Shown piece by piece: positions 1-8,038 of a stretch of 64,000 nt of DNA. This DNA comes from Mycobacterium tilburgii (GTDB lineage Bacteria; Actinomycetota; Actinomycetes; Mycobacteriales; Mycobacteriaceae). Under the pieces are notes generated by a model. That model searched no databases and had not been told where the DNA came from. It saw nothing but the letters and a program-made list of their open reading frames with translations. The translations under genes and the position numbers were made by a program. How positions within the stretch are numbered: position 1 is the stretch's first letter; every line of letters starts with the position of its first letter. The DNA lies in contig NZ_LR655690.1 of NCBI RefSeq assembly GCF_902168065.1, positions 1 to 64,000 of the forward strand, read 5' to 3'.

Positions 1-103
1 GGTCAGTCTCCAAAGGTAGGTGAGGGGCGGTCGGCGAGTGATCCGGATCGGTCAGAGCCATGCTATCGGGGCCCGCCCCAACCGGACCAAGCCGTCACGG
101 CCA

Positions 104-771
104 TCACGGCTGGCCGGGTTTGAGCTTCACGAACAGCGCGTCGGCCTCGGTCAGCAACGTGTCCCCGTCCGTCAAAGTGCCGAACACGAAGATCTTGCGG
201 CCGTCGACCCGATCGACCCCTGCGTCGAGCTGCAGCTCTTTTTCGATGGGCACGATGTTGCGGTAGTTGATCTTCGTTGCGGTAGTTGATCTTCGTTGCG
301 GTAGTTGATCTTCAGGTACGCGGTGCGCTGGCGGGGACTGCCGGTGAGCACCGACGCGGTGAGACCGAGGACGGTGTCGAACAGCATGCCCAGCGACCCA
401 CCGTGCACCGCGCCGTTGCGGCCCAGGTGGAACCCCGGGCGAACCGGGCGCAGCCCGCGATACGGCCGGCCGTCCACGGTCTTGTGGGACTCGATCGGGA
501 CGGTGGGATGTTGCCCCGCACCGGCAGGTCCATCCGCCGGCCCGACGGCGACGCCCACTCGTCGGCGTCATACGGACTCAGCAGTGCCGACAGCTTTTCC
601 AGCGTGTCGGCCGGCCTCGGTGAGGACGTCGTCGGGGGCGTCGACGGCGCGCGCATGGTCTTGCAGCTTGCGCACCGCGTCGATGAAGCGGCCGTAGTCC
701 GGGCCGCCCTTGGTCGTCGGTTCGGGCGGATTGAACCCTCCGCCGGGGTGCTTCTGATGGTCGCCGACCAC
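104..771 (-). pseudogene. PaaI-type hotdog thioesterase, frameshifted remnant
   Basis: Reading the minus strand from a GTG at 771, protein segments typical of mycobacterial PaaI-like acyl-CoA thioesterases appear in successive frames. The N-terminal part (HPGGGFNPPEP, then PDYGRFIDAVRKLQDHARAV) is in one frame and SALLSPYDADEWASPSGRRM in a second. The hotdog core GRNGAVHGGSLGMLFDTVLG returns to the first. The tail VPIEKELQLDAGVDRVDGRK lies in a third frame and ends at 104. At least four frame changes are needed. One is explained by a 19-bp unit present three times at 257-313, which adds 38 bp. The family would hydrolyse acyl-CoA thioesters as a cytosolic homo-oligomer, but no functional protein can be made from this copy. 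The intact aldo/keto reductase starts divergently upstream of it only after a gap on the same strand, so no operon partner is obvious. Confidence 0.8.
257..313. repeat. 19-bp unit in three perfect tandem copies
   Basis: The unit GTTGCGGTAGTTGATCTTC occurs at 257-275, 276-294 and 295-313 with no mismatch. It lies inside the thioesterase remnant. One copy encodes the conserved KINYRN segment on the minus strand. The two extra copies add 38 bp, which is not a multiple of three, and throw the C-terminal quarter out of frame. Confidence 0.95.
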
Positions 772-795
772 CAGAACACCGCATTGGGTGCACGG

Positions 796-1671
796 TTACT
801 GCGCTCCGGCAGCCGCCAGAGTCTCGAACTCGTCATCGCTGAGCGTGATCTCGGCGGCGGCCACGTTCTCCTCCAGGTGCTTGACCTTCGACGTGCCGGG
901 AATCGGCAGCATCACCGGCGAGCGCTTGAGCAGCCAGGCCAGCGCCAGTTGCGACGGCGACGCGTGGTGCTGGTCGGCGATGCGCTGCAGCGGACCGTCG
1001 GGCGCGGCCAGCGGACCGGCAGCCAGCGGGTACCACGGAATGAAGCCGACACCGTGCTCGGTCGAGAAGTCGACGAGCGGGTCGGCCCCGCGGACCGACA
1101 GGTTGTACATGTTCTGCACCGACACGATCTCGGTGATATCCAGGGCCTGCTTAAGCTCGTCGACGTCGACCTCGGAGAGCCCGATGTGGCGGATCTTGCC
1201 TTCGTTCTTCAGTTTGACCAGCTCGCCCAGCTGGTCAGCCAGCGGCCACTTGGGGTCGATGCGGTGCAGCTGGAACAGATCGATGGTGTCGACGCCAAGG
1301 CGGCGCAGGCTCATCTCGCATTCCTGCCGCAGGTAGGCCGGGTAGCCCATCTCGATCCAGACGTCCGGTCCGGTGCGCAGGAACCCGGCTTTCGTCGCGA
1401 TCACCAGACCATCGTAGGGGTGCAGCGCCTCCCGGATGATCTCCTCGGAGATGTACGGGCCGTAGGAATCCGCGGTGTCGATGAAGTTCACCCCGAGTTC
1501 GACGGCGCGCCGCAACACCCGGACACATTCGTCCCGATCGACCGGCGGGCCCCAGACGCCCTTGCCGACGATGCGCATCGCCCCGAACCCGAGACGGTTG
1601 ACGGTCAAATCGCCACCCAAGGTGAACCTTCCGGACGCTTCGGCAACAGTTTTCGAGTTTTGTGTAGTCAC
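796..1671 (-). CDS. Aldo/keto reductase
   Basis: This is an uninterrupted 291-residue protein of the aldo/keto reductase superfamily, which reduces carbonyl substrates with NADPH in a cytosolic TIM barrel. The expected catalytic residues are visible: D65 and Y70 in the segment FIDTADSYGP, K94 in IATKAGF and H136 in FQLHRID. The C-terminal LPIPGTSKVKHLEEN segment is the typical phosphate-binding region for the cofactor. The GTG start at 1671 is chosen because VTTQNSKTVAEASG precedes the conserved LGFGAMR motif at a normal distance. It is one of the few intact genes in the first 12 kb. Substrate cannot be inferred from sequence; related proteins act on aldehydes, ketones or quinones. Confidence 0.93.
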   Translation of the reverse strand: MTTQNSKTVAEASGRFTLGGDLTVNRLGFGAMRIVGKGVWGPPVDRDECVRVLRRAVELGVNFIDTADSYGPYISEEIIREALHPYDGLVIATKAGFLRTGPDVWIEMGYPAYLRQECEMSLRRLGVDTIDLFQLHRIDPKWPLADQLGELVKLKNEGKIRHIGLSEVDVDELKQALDITEIVSVQNMYNLSVRGADPLVDFSTEHGVGFIPWYPLAAGPLAAPDGPLQRIADQHHASPSQLALAWLLKRSPVMLPIPGTSKVKHLEENVAAAEITLSDDEFETLAAAGAQ

Positions 1672-1731
1672 GCCTAAAACCGTACGCCGACGACGCGGTT
1701 ACGCATCTCGGCGTGGCAACAAGCTGGGTGG

Positions 1732-2218
1732 GTGGAGGAGCTTCCGCTGAGTTACTCCGAGGTTGGCGCCACCGCGGCGGGCGAGGTGCCCGCCGGCTAC
1801 AGCGGGCTGCGTGTGGAGAAGCAGATCGGAACGGGCCGGCAGCGGTTCGAGCGGGCCGCCGACGCGGTCATGCGCTGGGGCATGCAACGCAGCGCCGGGC
1901 TGCGGGCGCAGGCCAGCTCCGAGGTGGCGGCGGTCGACTCGGTGGTGTTGGTGCGGTTGGGTTTTCTGCCCGCGCCGTGCCGCGTCGTCTACGTCAGCGA
2001 CGAACCCGACATCCGCGAATTCGACTACGGCACGCTGCAGGGTCATCCCGAGTCCGGTGAGGAGCGCTTCGCCGTGCACATCGACGCGGACACCTCCGCG
2101 ATCTTCGCGGAGGTGTCCGCGTTCTCCCAGCCCGCGACCTGGTGGAACAAGGCCGCTCATCCGAGTGGTGTCGGTGGCGCAGCGGCTCATCGCCAAGCGC
2201 TACCTACGCGGGGTCTGA
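1732..2218 (+). pseudogene. DUF1990 family protein with a C-terminal frameshift
   Basis: From GTG 1732 the frame encodes a DUF1990 protein of unknown function: IGTGRQRFERAADAVMRWGM, then VVYVSDEPDIREFDYGTLQG, then FAVHIDADTSAIFAEVSAFS. After ATWWNKAA the frame is lost near 2155-2160. The conserved ending LIRVVSVAQRLIAKRYLRGV is found in the next frame and stops at 2218. Only about the last 20 residues are affected, so some residual function or a sequencing error cannot be excluded. Without correction the frame would run on, unrelated, to 2520. The true 3' end overlaps the convergent DoxX-like gene by 19 bp. Confidence 0.75.
2085..2121. repeat. Perfect 16-bp inverted repeat inside the DUF1990 gene
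   Basis: CGCGGACACCTCCGCG at 2085-2100 and CGCGGAGGTGTCCGCG at 2106-2121 are exact reverse complements separated by ATCTT. The stretch encodes the conserved DADTSAIFAEVSA segment, so the symmetry is superimposed on coding sequence. The potential hairpin is very stable. No function is established. Confidence 0.9.
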
Positions 2219-2658
2219 CCGATCCCGATGCTGCCCGCGTGCACACCCTGCGCCAGCCGGCCCAGCGCGATGGCGCCAACCAGCAACCCAAAGTCGCGCA
2301 GCGCCCCGTCGTAGTAGCCGGGCCCGGTGACGAGGTCGACGATGATGCCGACCAGCCAGGCCGCGACAACCCAGGCGCCGATCCGCGGCGCGACGCCGAC
2401 CAACACGCCGGCCACGATCTCGATCACGCCCACCGCATACATGCACTGGTCGGCGCTGCCCGGCACCATGCCGTCGATCCAGGACGCCAGATACATGCTC
2501 CAGTGGTGCGGGTGGGTTAGCAGGTTGAAGAACTTGTCGAGCCCGAAAACGACGGGCGCGCAGGTGAACAGGGTGCGCAGGGCCAGGTAGGCCGAATACG
2601 CCGGGTCCTTCCATTGGGTGGCAAGCGCAGGAGCCGCGCTGGCCTGGTCGGTGGTCAT
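2200..2658 (-). CDS. DoxX-like integral membrane protein
   Basis: A protein of 152 residues is read from ATG 2658. AAAGGGG lies about seven bases upstream of this ATG, making it a better start than the in-frame codon at 2682. Four hydrophobic segments are visible, beginning with TLFTCAPVVFGLDKFFNLL, followed by AVGVIEIVAGVLVGVAP, WVVAAWLVGIIVDLV and DFGLLVGAIALGRLA. This is the usual layout of DoxX/DoxD-type membrane proteins, whose roles range from thiosulfate metabolism to redox-complex assembly. It is transcribed divergently from a COG2345 regulator at 2755, and the AT-rich intergenic DNA carries repeated TTCTAAC/GTTAGAA elements. Regulation of this gene by that regulator is therefore likely, though inferred only from arrangement. 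Confidence 0.75.
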   Translation of the reverse strand: MTTDQASAAPALATQWKDPAYSAYLALRTLFTCAPVVFGLDKFFNLLTHPHHWSMYLASWIDGMVPGSADQCMYAVGVIEIVAGVLVGVAPRIGAWVVAAWLVGIIVDLVTGPGYYDGALRDFGLLVGAIALGRLAQGVHAGSIGIGQTPRR

Positions 2659-2673
2659 GAGATGCCCCTTTCG

Positions 2674-2744
2674 TTCTAACATATATATATAGTTTGCACA
2701 TTAGAATTGGTAGACTGTAGCGTCAAGAGTTTTGTCCGTTAGAA
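2674..2744. promoter_or_regulatory. Divergent promoter with inverted TTCTAAC/GTTAGAA elements
   Basis: TTCTAAC at 2674-2680 is matched by its reverse complement GTTAGAA at 2738-2744. A further TTAGAA lies at 2701-2706. Between them is the AT-rich run ATATATATATAG followed by AGTTTGCACATTAG. That last motif resembles AGTTTACACAATAG in the promoter of the second COG2345 regulator at 5940-5953. The arrangement suits an autoregulated divergent promoter. Operator function is inferred. Confidence 0.5.
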
Positions 2745-2754
2745 ATGAGCGGTT

Positions 2755-3453
2755 GTGGTGCAGGAACACTCGCTGGCGCGTGCCTCGGCCGGCATCGGCA
2801 CACTTGCCGACCCGGTGCGGATGCGGCTCTACCAGTTCGTCTGTGCGCAGCCCGAGGCGGTCAGCCGCGAGCAGGCGGCCGACGCGGTCGGGATCGCGCA
2901 CCATCAGGCCAAGTTCCACCTCGACCGGCTGACCGCCGAGGGGTTGCTGAACAGCGACTACGCGCGCCGGACCGGCCGGTCCGGCCCCGGCGCGGGGCGG
3001 CCGTCGAAGCTCTACCGCCGGGCCGCCCGCGACATCGCCGTCAGCCTTCCGCCGCGGGAATACGAATTGGCCGGACGGCTGATGGCGCAAGCCATCGCGC
3101 ATTCCGAGGGCACCTGGGAACCGGTCGTCGAAGTGCTGAATCGAGTCGCCCATGACTACGGCCGGATGATCGGCCGGGTGGCCGAGGCGCCGGCGGACGC
3201 CGCGTCGGGACTCGAGACGGCGCTGGCGGTGTTGCGCCGGTACGGATATGAGCCCCGCGCCACGCACGGCGAAGTCGAACTCGCCAATTGCCCCTTCCAC
3301 GCACTGGCCCGGGAGCAGACCCAGTTGGCCTGCGGCATGAACCACGCGCTGATCACCGGAGTGGCCGAAGCACTGGCACCGCACGGCCCCGACGCCCGCC
3401 TGCACCCCGGGCTCGATCGCTGTTGCGTGGTGCTGCGGCGCGGTCAGGACTGA
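2755..3453 (+). CDS. COG2345-type winged-helix transcriptional regulator
   Basis: This 232-residue protein has an N-terminal ArsR-like winged helix (LADPVRMRLYQFVC, then SREQAADAVGI, then HHQAKFHLDRLTAEGLL). A C-terminal sensor domain contains NCPFHALAREQTQLACGMNH. The CPF-x(n)-C pattern is typical of COG2345 proteins and of the iron-sulfur regulator SufR, so binding of a metal or Fe-S cluster is possible. Two more cysteines lie at the end (DRCCVVLRR). The GTG at 2755 is taken as the start; a second GTG follows directly. It faces the DoxX-like gene across an operator-rich gap and probably controls both genes. A paralogue lies at 5222-5932. Confidence 0.85.
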   Translation: MVQEHSLARASAGIGTLADPVRMRLYQFVCAQPEAVSREQAADAVGIAHHQAKFHLDRLTAEGLLNSDYARRTGRSGPGAGRPSKLYRRAARDIAVSLPPREYELAGRLMAQAIAHSEGTWEPVVEVLNRVAHDYGRMIGRVAEAPADAASGLETALAVLRRYGYEPRATHGEVELANCPFHALAREQTQLACGMNHALITGVAEALAPHGPDARLHPGLDRCCVVLRRGQD

Positions 3454-3482
3454 GCCGGCGTGACCGGCGTAACCTAGGCGCC

Positions 3483-4434
3483 CTAGCCGGCCAATAAACG
3501 TGCTGCGCCCGAACACATTCCGTCGATGACCTCCGCCACGGACGCGTAGTCGCAGATCATGCCGACCCCTTGCCCGGCATCGACCGGGGCGATGGTGCGG
3601 TCGTCGGCGGCGACCGCGGCGGCCAGCTCGTCGCAGGCCGGGGCGTCGAGCGCCTCCTCGTGACCCGGCCCAACGCTCGACGAAATCGTTGGTCAGCACC
3701 CGCAACGGGAAGCGCGCGGGCCACGGCAGTCCGCTGGCGACGTCGAAGGCCCGGGTGACCGCCGTGTCGGTGGACCCGGCAGCGATCAAGGACCGGCGGC
3801 TCGCGTCGCCGGTCAGCGCCTCCGGGCAGGCCGACAGGCGGGTGCCTATCCAGGCGCCGCTGGCGCCGGTGGCCGGCACCGCGGCCAGGCTGCGCGCCGA
3901 GGTGATGCCGCCGCCCGCGAGGACCGGCACCGACACCGCATCCAAGACCGCGTCGAGCAACGGCAGGGTGGCCGAGCCGGGTCTCGCCGTGCCCGCCCCC
4001 CTCGGCACCGCGCGCGACCACGATGTCCACTCCCGCGTCGACCGCCTGGCGCGCGCCCTGCGCGTCGTAAACCTGTGTGGTAATTTCGGCGTCATGCGCC
4101 GTGGTGACTCAAGACCAGTCGGTGCCGAAACTGACCGAGACCAGCGCGGGTCGTGCCGCCAGGGCGTCCTCGAGCAGCCCCTCTTCGTTGCGCATCACCC
4201 AGTCTCCACCAGCCCGATGCCGAATCGGCCCTCGATGTTAGCCGTCAAGCTGGCCCAGCTGGTGGCCAGTCTCTCCCTGTTCGCGACGCTTCCCATGCCG
4301 ACCGTGCCCAGGCCGCCGGCCGCGCTGACGGCCGTGGCCAGCCGGCCGCCGGCCACGCCGCCCATCGGGGCGTTGACGATCGGCACCCGCGGACCGAATT
4401 GCCGCGACCAGGGCGTGGACAGCACGGCGCTCAA
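3483..4434 (-). pseudogene. Nitronate monooxygenase (2-nitropropane dioxygenase) family remnant
   Basis: From ATG 4434 the protein begins FGPRVPIVNAPMGGVAGGRL and continues AAGGLGTVGMGSV, the FMN-binding start of NMO/enoyl-reductase-like barrels. The frame is then lost. Later pieces sit in other frames: PLLDAVLDAVSVPVLAGGGI, then GASGAWIGTRLSACPEAL, then FPLRVLTNDFVERW, and the ending AEVIDGMCSGAARLLAG, stopping at 3483. Several frameshifts separate these pieces. Intact relatives oxidise alkyl nitronates or related toxins with FMN. The start overlaps the cupin gene upstream by ATGA, so it was the last gene of a four-gene operon. Confidence 0.8.
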
Positions 4435-4779
4435 TATGATTGCGAAGGAATGCTTTTCAACACGGTCAGGATGACCACCGAATCCTCGACCGCGTGTAGG
4501 GCGTGCCGTTGCGGCGGGATCGCCACGTAGTCGCCGGTCTTGCCGTCCCAGACATCGTCGCCGGCCGTCAGGCGCACGTGCCCCTGCAACACCTGCAGCG
4601 TCGCCTCACCCGGGCTGTCGTGTTCGGACAACTCGTGGCCAGCGAGCAGCGCCAGCACGGTCTGACGGAGTTCGTGGGTGTGCCCGCCGTGGATGGTGTG
4701 CGCGGCGCGTCCGCTGTGACTCCCTGGGCTTTGGCCAGCTTTTTGGAGGCCCGAGACTGGTCAGCGAGATCGATTCCAT
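4431..4779 (-). pseudogene. Small cupin-domain protein, frameshifted
   Basis: The gene begins at ATG 4779 (MESISLTSL). It passes through a second frame (ASKKLAKAQG) and continues in a third: SHSGRAAHTIHGGHTHELRQ, then SPGEATLQVLQGHVRL, then GDYVAIPPQRHALHAVEDS, ending at 4431. Two frameshifts lie in the first 40 codons, while the cupin barrel itself is uninterrupted from about 4700. The ATG overlaps nothing upstream but follows the membrane-protein remnant by 18 bp. Its stop overlaps the nitronate monooxygenase start. The family comprises small single-cupin proteins of unknown substrate, often encoded near redox enzymes. Confidence 0.75.
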
Positions 4780-4797
4780 GGGTGAATCCTCTCCGGC

Positions 4798-5225
4798 TCA
4801 GGCGGTCAGTAGCAGTATCCCCGCCACGGTCAGGGCCGCCGTCTTGACCACCTCCAAACCGACGTAGGCGTAGTGGGCCCGGGACCGCGGCGCATCGGAT
4901 CCGGCGAGCACCGCGTTCGAACGCCGCGTCAGGTCGGGGCCGCACCGCGATCAGCTGGACGGCCAGCATGACGACGGCGGCCCCCAACACGATCACGATG
5001 CGGGTGGGCATCGGGCCGTCGAGCGCCAGCGCCAGCAGTACGATGGCGAACGCGACCTCCACAGTGTTGAGCGCCCGGAACACCAGGCCGCCCGATCCCG
5101 AGCCCGATCTGCAGCGTGACGTTGGGCGCCCGGAATTTCAGCGGCGCCTCCAAGAACGAGATAGCCAGCACCATGCCGAGCCAGACGAACGTGATCGCGA
5201 CGGCGATGGCCATTTCTGTGCTCAT
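4798..5225 (-). pseudogene. Small membrane protein with multiple frameshifts
   Basis: Three frames must be joined to give a four-segment membrane protein. The first is STEMAIAVAITFVWLGMVLA then SFLEAPLKFRAPNVTLQIGL, from ATG 5225. The second is VFRALNTVEVAFAIVLLALA then TRIVIVLGAAVVMLAVQLIA. The third is NAVLAGSDAPRSRAHYAYVG then VVKTAALTVAGILLL, ending at 4798. Each frame is hydrophobic and coherent, which argues for a formerly intact gene. ATG 5225 overlaps the stop of the upstream regulator (ATGA), so it was the second gene of that operon. The exact family was not identified. Confidence 0.7.
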
Positions 5226-5932
5226 CGTGGGGACTCTTGCAACTCGAGGTGGGCCAGACACAGGTCCGGTTCGACGAAGGCGTCGAGGCGCTCGACGGTG
5301 ACCGCGGCGCCCCAGCCCTCCAACGCTCCCTGCATGAGCCCGAGGTGGACGGGACAGACGACACCGCTTCGGTTTTCGGCGATCTCGAGGAAGGGGCAGT
5401 GCCGCAGACCGACCTGTTGCGCACCGTCGGCGCTGCGGCGCTCCGGCGCGAAGCCGAGCCGGTCGAGCAGGCCGACCAGGCGGCCGATGGCCTGTTCCGG
5501 GCTCTCTGCCCGCTCCGGTGCGGCGCCCGAGTCCAGCCGCCGGCCCCACGCCCGGCCAACGGCCAGCGCCTTGGCAGCGGAGTCCTTTTCGCCGGCCAGC
5601 GCGACGGCCAGGATCTCGGCGAGCACCTCGTAGTGACGCGTCCCGCCCCGGTCCATCTGCCGAACCGCCCGGAACATCAGCGGCGGGCGGCCCGGCCCCT
5701 TACGCCCCGGTCCGACCTGTTCCACCTGACCGTCGCCGACCAAACTGTCGAGGTGGAATCGGACGGTGTTGGGGTGTACGCCCAGCACGTCGGCGATCGC
5801 GACGATGGTCAACGGCTCCCGGGAGATGCGTAGCGTCCGCAGCACCTCGCGGCGCCGATTCGCGGAGTCTCCCGCCTCGGAGGCGGCCCCTTCTCGGGCC
5901 GGGCGACGCGGCCTTCCGCTAACGTACGACAT
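5222..5932 (-). CDS. COG2345-type winged-helix transcriptional regulator (second copy)
   Basis: The protein has 236 residues from ATG 5932 (MSYVSGRP). Upstream in-frame codons to 5998 would run through the operator and are not favoured. The winged helix is visible in RREVLRTLRISREPLTIVA, then VLGVHPNTVRFHLDSLVGDG, and the basic wing RKGPGRPPLMFRA. The C-terminal part has RHCPFLEIAENRSGVVCPVH and a late LCLAHLE, the cysteine pattern of COG2345/SufR-like sensors. It heads a decayed operon (membrane protein, cupin, nitronate monooxygenase) and is divergent from a methyltransferase remnant. With three of four operon genes and the divergent gene broken, this regulator may have lost all local targets except its own promoter. 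Confidence 0.85.
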   Translation of the reverse strand: MSYVSGRPRRPAREGAASEAGDSANRRREVLRTLRISREPLTIVAIADVLGVHPNTVRFHLDSLVGDGQVEQVGPGRKGPGRPPLMFRAVRQMDRGGTRHYEVLAEILAVALAGEKDSAAKALAVGRAWGRRLDSGAAPERAESPEQAIGRLVGLLDRLGFAPERRSADGAQQVGLRHCPFLEIAENRSGVVCPVHLGLMQGALEGWGAAVTVERLDAFVEPDLCLAHLELQESPR

Positions 5933-5939
5933 GCGATAA

Positions 5940-5986
5940 AGTTTACACAATAGCGCTTGCATAAACCAGTAAGGGGTCGCTATTGT
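5940..5986. promoter_or_regulatory. Operator candidate: 9-bp perfect inverted repeat
   Basis: ACAATAGCG at 5947-5955 and CGCTATTGT at 5978-5986 are exact reverse complements 22 bp apart. They fill the gap between the divergent regulator (start 5932) and methyltransferase (start 5988). The left arm is embedded in AGTTTACACAATAG, which resembles AGTTTGCACATTAG at 2691-2704. Binding by the COG2345 regulator next to it is inferred. Confidence 0.6.
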
Positions 5987-5987
5987 C

Positions 5988-6730
5988 ATGGCTGCCATGT
6001 CCAGTCGTGCCGACGACAGCGTTCAGGTCCACTGGCTGCTGGCGCGACTCGGCAAACGCGTCCTCCGCCCCGGCGCAGTCGGCCTGACGCGCACCCTGCT
6101 GGCCGGTGCCGACGTCACTGACGCCGATGTGCTCGAGCTGGCGCCGGGCCTCGGACGGACCGCCGCCGAGATGGTCGGCGATGTGATCGCGGGGCTGCCG
6201 GCCGAGTCCGGGACCGTGCGGGTCGCTGACGCGGCCGACACCGGACTACCCGATGCCAGCCGCGACGTCGTCGGCGAGGCGATGCTGACCATGCAGGGCG
6301 ACGCGACCAAGCACGCCATCGTCGCCGAGGCCCTGCGCGTGCTGCGGCCACGCGGCCGCTACACCATCCACGAACTCGCGCTGACCCCGGACTCGGTTCC
6401 CAACGAGGTCAGCACCGAGATCCGGCAGGCGCTGGCCCGCACGATCAAGGTGAACGCGCGGCCGCTGACCATCGCCGAATGGTCGCGACTGCTGGCCGAT
6501 CACGGCCTGGGGTTGACCGGGTCGTCACCGCGCCGATGACGCTGCTGCAACCGCGGCGGGTGATCGCCGACGAAGGCCTGCTGGGCGCGTTGCGGTTCGC
6601 CAAGAGCGTGGCGCTCAATCGCGAGGCGCGCAAGCGGGTGTTGACGATGCGCGCCACGTTCCGCAAGCATCGGGAGCGGCTCACCGCCGTCGCGATCATC
6701 GCCCACAAGCCGGAAAACGTGGCGACTTAA
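5988..6730 (+). pseudogene. SAM-dependent methyltransferase with frameshift and probable internal deletion
   Basis: From ATG 5988 the frame gives DADVLELAPGLGRTAAEMVG, the SAM-binding motif I region. It continues VRVADAADTGLPDASRDVVG, then KHAIVAEALRVLRPRGRYTI, then TIKVNARPLTIAEWSRLLAD. About 25-30 residues usually found between motif I and VRVADA seem to be missing. After HGLGL the frame breaks. The conserved ending TAPMTLLQPRRVIADEGLLG followed by LRFAKSVALNREARKRVL lies in another frame and stops at 6730. Related class I methyltransferases are often encoded beside COG2345 regulators. The gene shares the inverted-repeat promoter with the divergent regulator. Confidence 0.8.
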
Positions 6731-6797
6731 GCGACATTATTGTTGATTGTCATCGCCAATTTGCCTGGCATATATCGCTGTACTCAAGGGTATGTGC

Positions 6798-7196
6798 TGT
6801 GTCCGACCCCTCGCCGAACACCGGGTACGCGCATGCCCCGCCGCCGGTCGCCGCAACACTCGGGTGATGACCGCAAACAGGCCCGGGGAGCCGCCCCTCA
6901 CACCGTCCCGGCCGAGGACCTGGCCATCGAGTTGAACTTGTTAAGCGAGCGGGTGATGGCCGCGACGTTCACCGCCGAGGAGCCGGCGATCCGCGAGGAC
7001 CGCGTGATCGACATGCTGGTGCACATCTGGCTGGCCAGCATCTACCAGGATGGTCACTCGGCGAGTAGCCCCTCGGCGCGGGCCAAGGTCTGCGACAGCC
7101 TCGCCACCGATCCTGGCGTGACTTTGGCCGCATTCCGCGGCAACCACTCTTTGGCGTCAGCGCTGATCAAAGCCACCACGAGGGACGTCGTGCGGC
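6798..7196 (+). pseudogene. Unrecognised coding remnant (possibly TetR C-terminal domain)
   Basis: One open stretch reads AEDLAIELNLLSERVMAATF then REDRVIDMLVHIWLASIYQD, and later ALIKATTRDVV. The composition is helical and coding-like and recalls ligand domains of TetR regulators, but no DNA-binding part is present and no start is convincing. It sits between the methyltransferase remnant and a LuxR remnant. I could not assign a family. Confidence 0.25.
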
Positions 7197-7912
7197 GTGG
7201 GGAAAGGCATCTGGCTCGCCGAATTTTCCTACGCGGTGCTCAACAACGGTCTCGGCGATCACAAAAGGGCCATTACGGCAGCCGGCGCACGGCCGAACAC
7301 ACAGACGTCGCCCTGTCCGCTTGGGCAACCGTAAAGCTCGTCGAGGCCGCCCCGCGCAGCGGCGCGAGGATGTCGCGGCCGATGCTGTCGTCCAGCTGAG
7401 CGAGATGACAAGCGCAAGCGGCACTGATTGGGCGCTGGGCTTTGAAGCGCGTGCCCGGGCGCTGCTCAGCGACGGCGACGAAGCGGAGCGCCTCTTCCTC
7501 GAGGCAATCGAGCGGCTGGACCGTACTCGCATTCGCACGGAACTCGCGCGAGCCCATCTGCTCTACAGGGAATGGTTGCGCACGCAAGGGCGTCGCACGG
7601 ACGCGCGAACACAGCTGGGCGTCGCCCACGGCATGCTCGCGGCCATGGGGATGGCGGCCTTCACCGAGCGGGCCCGCCGCGAGCTGCAGACAACCGGTGC
7701 GACGGCCCGCGCACGCGCGACCGAAGAGGGACCGGAACAACTGACCGCGCAGGAAATCAGATCGCGCCTGCCCTGTGACGGACTGTCGAACCCGGAGATA
7801 GCTGCCCGGATGTTCATCAGCGCGCGGACTGTCCAGTATCGCCTTGGCAAAGTGTTCGCCAAGTTGGGCATCAGCTCACGCAGCCAGCTTGAGCAGGTAC
7901 TGCCGCGCGCTG
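7197..7912 (+). pseudogene. LuxR/MalT-like regulator, C-terminal remnant
   Basis: Pieces in different frames give IWLAEFSYAVLNNGLGDHKR, then VALSAWATVKLVEAAPRSGA, then VVQLSEMTSASGTDWALGFE, then IERLDRTRIRTELARAHLLY. The LuxR helix-turn-helix follows (DGLSNPEIAARMFISARTVQ, then YRLGKVFAKLGISSRSQLEQ). Only the last third of a roughly 900-residue AAA-ATPase/TPR/LuxR regulator is present. The ATPase half is missing and at least two frameshifts occur. The region before the helix-turn-helix (ITAQE-type linker) is also altered. A second, nearly full-length relative lies on the opposite strand at 8294-10972. Confidence 0.8.
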
Positions 7913-8038
7913 AGTCGCACGCGCCACGAGCTGACCGATCGCACCATCGGGGGACATTGCGGCTGCAAAGGCCCCCACGAAAAACCCCGAACCCAACGTA
8001 GGTTTGGGGCCATTCCGATGTCTTGCGACACCGCGTAG

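Noticed and set aside
257..313. CRISPR-like array
   Set aside because: Repeats are directly adjacent without spacers and lie in a coding remnant; no cas genes are present.
286..1677. 463-codon plus-strand open frame over the thioesterase and aldo/keto reductase
   Set aside because: Antisense to a clear family protein with complete catalytic residues; composition is antisense-like.
2701..4095. 464-codon minus-strand open frame as one gene
   Set aside because: Only its first part overlaps true nitronate monooxygenase sequence; the rest is antisense to the COG2345 regulator.
6740..7400. Intact regulator gene at 6740-7399
   Set aside because: The open frame joins an unrecognised remnant to LuxR sequence in the wrong frame; no DNA-binding domain and no good start.
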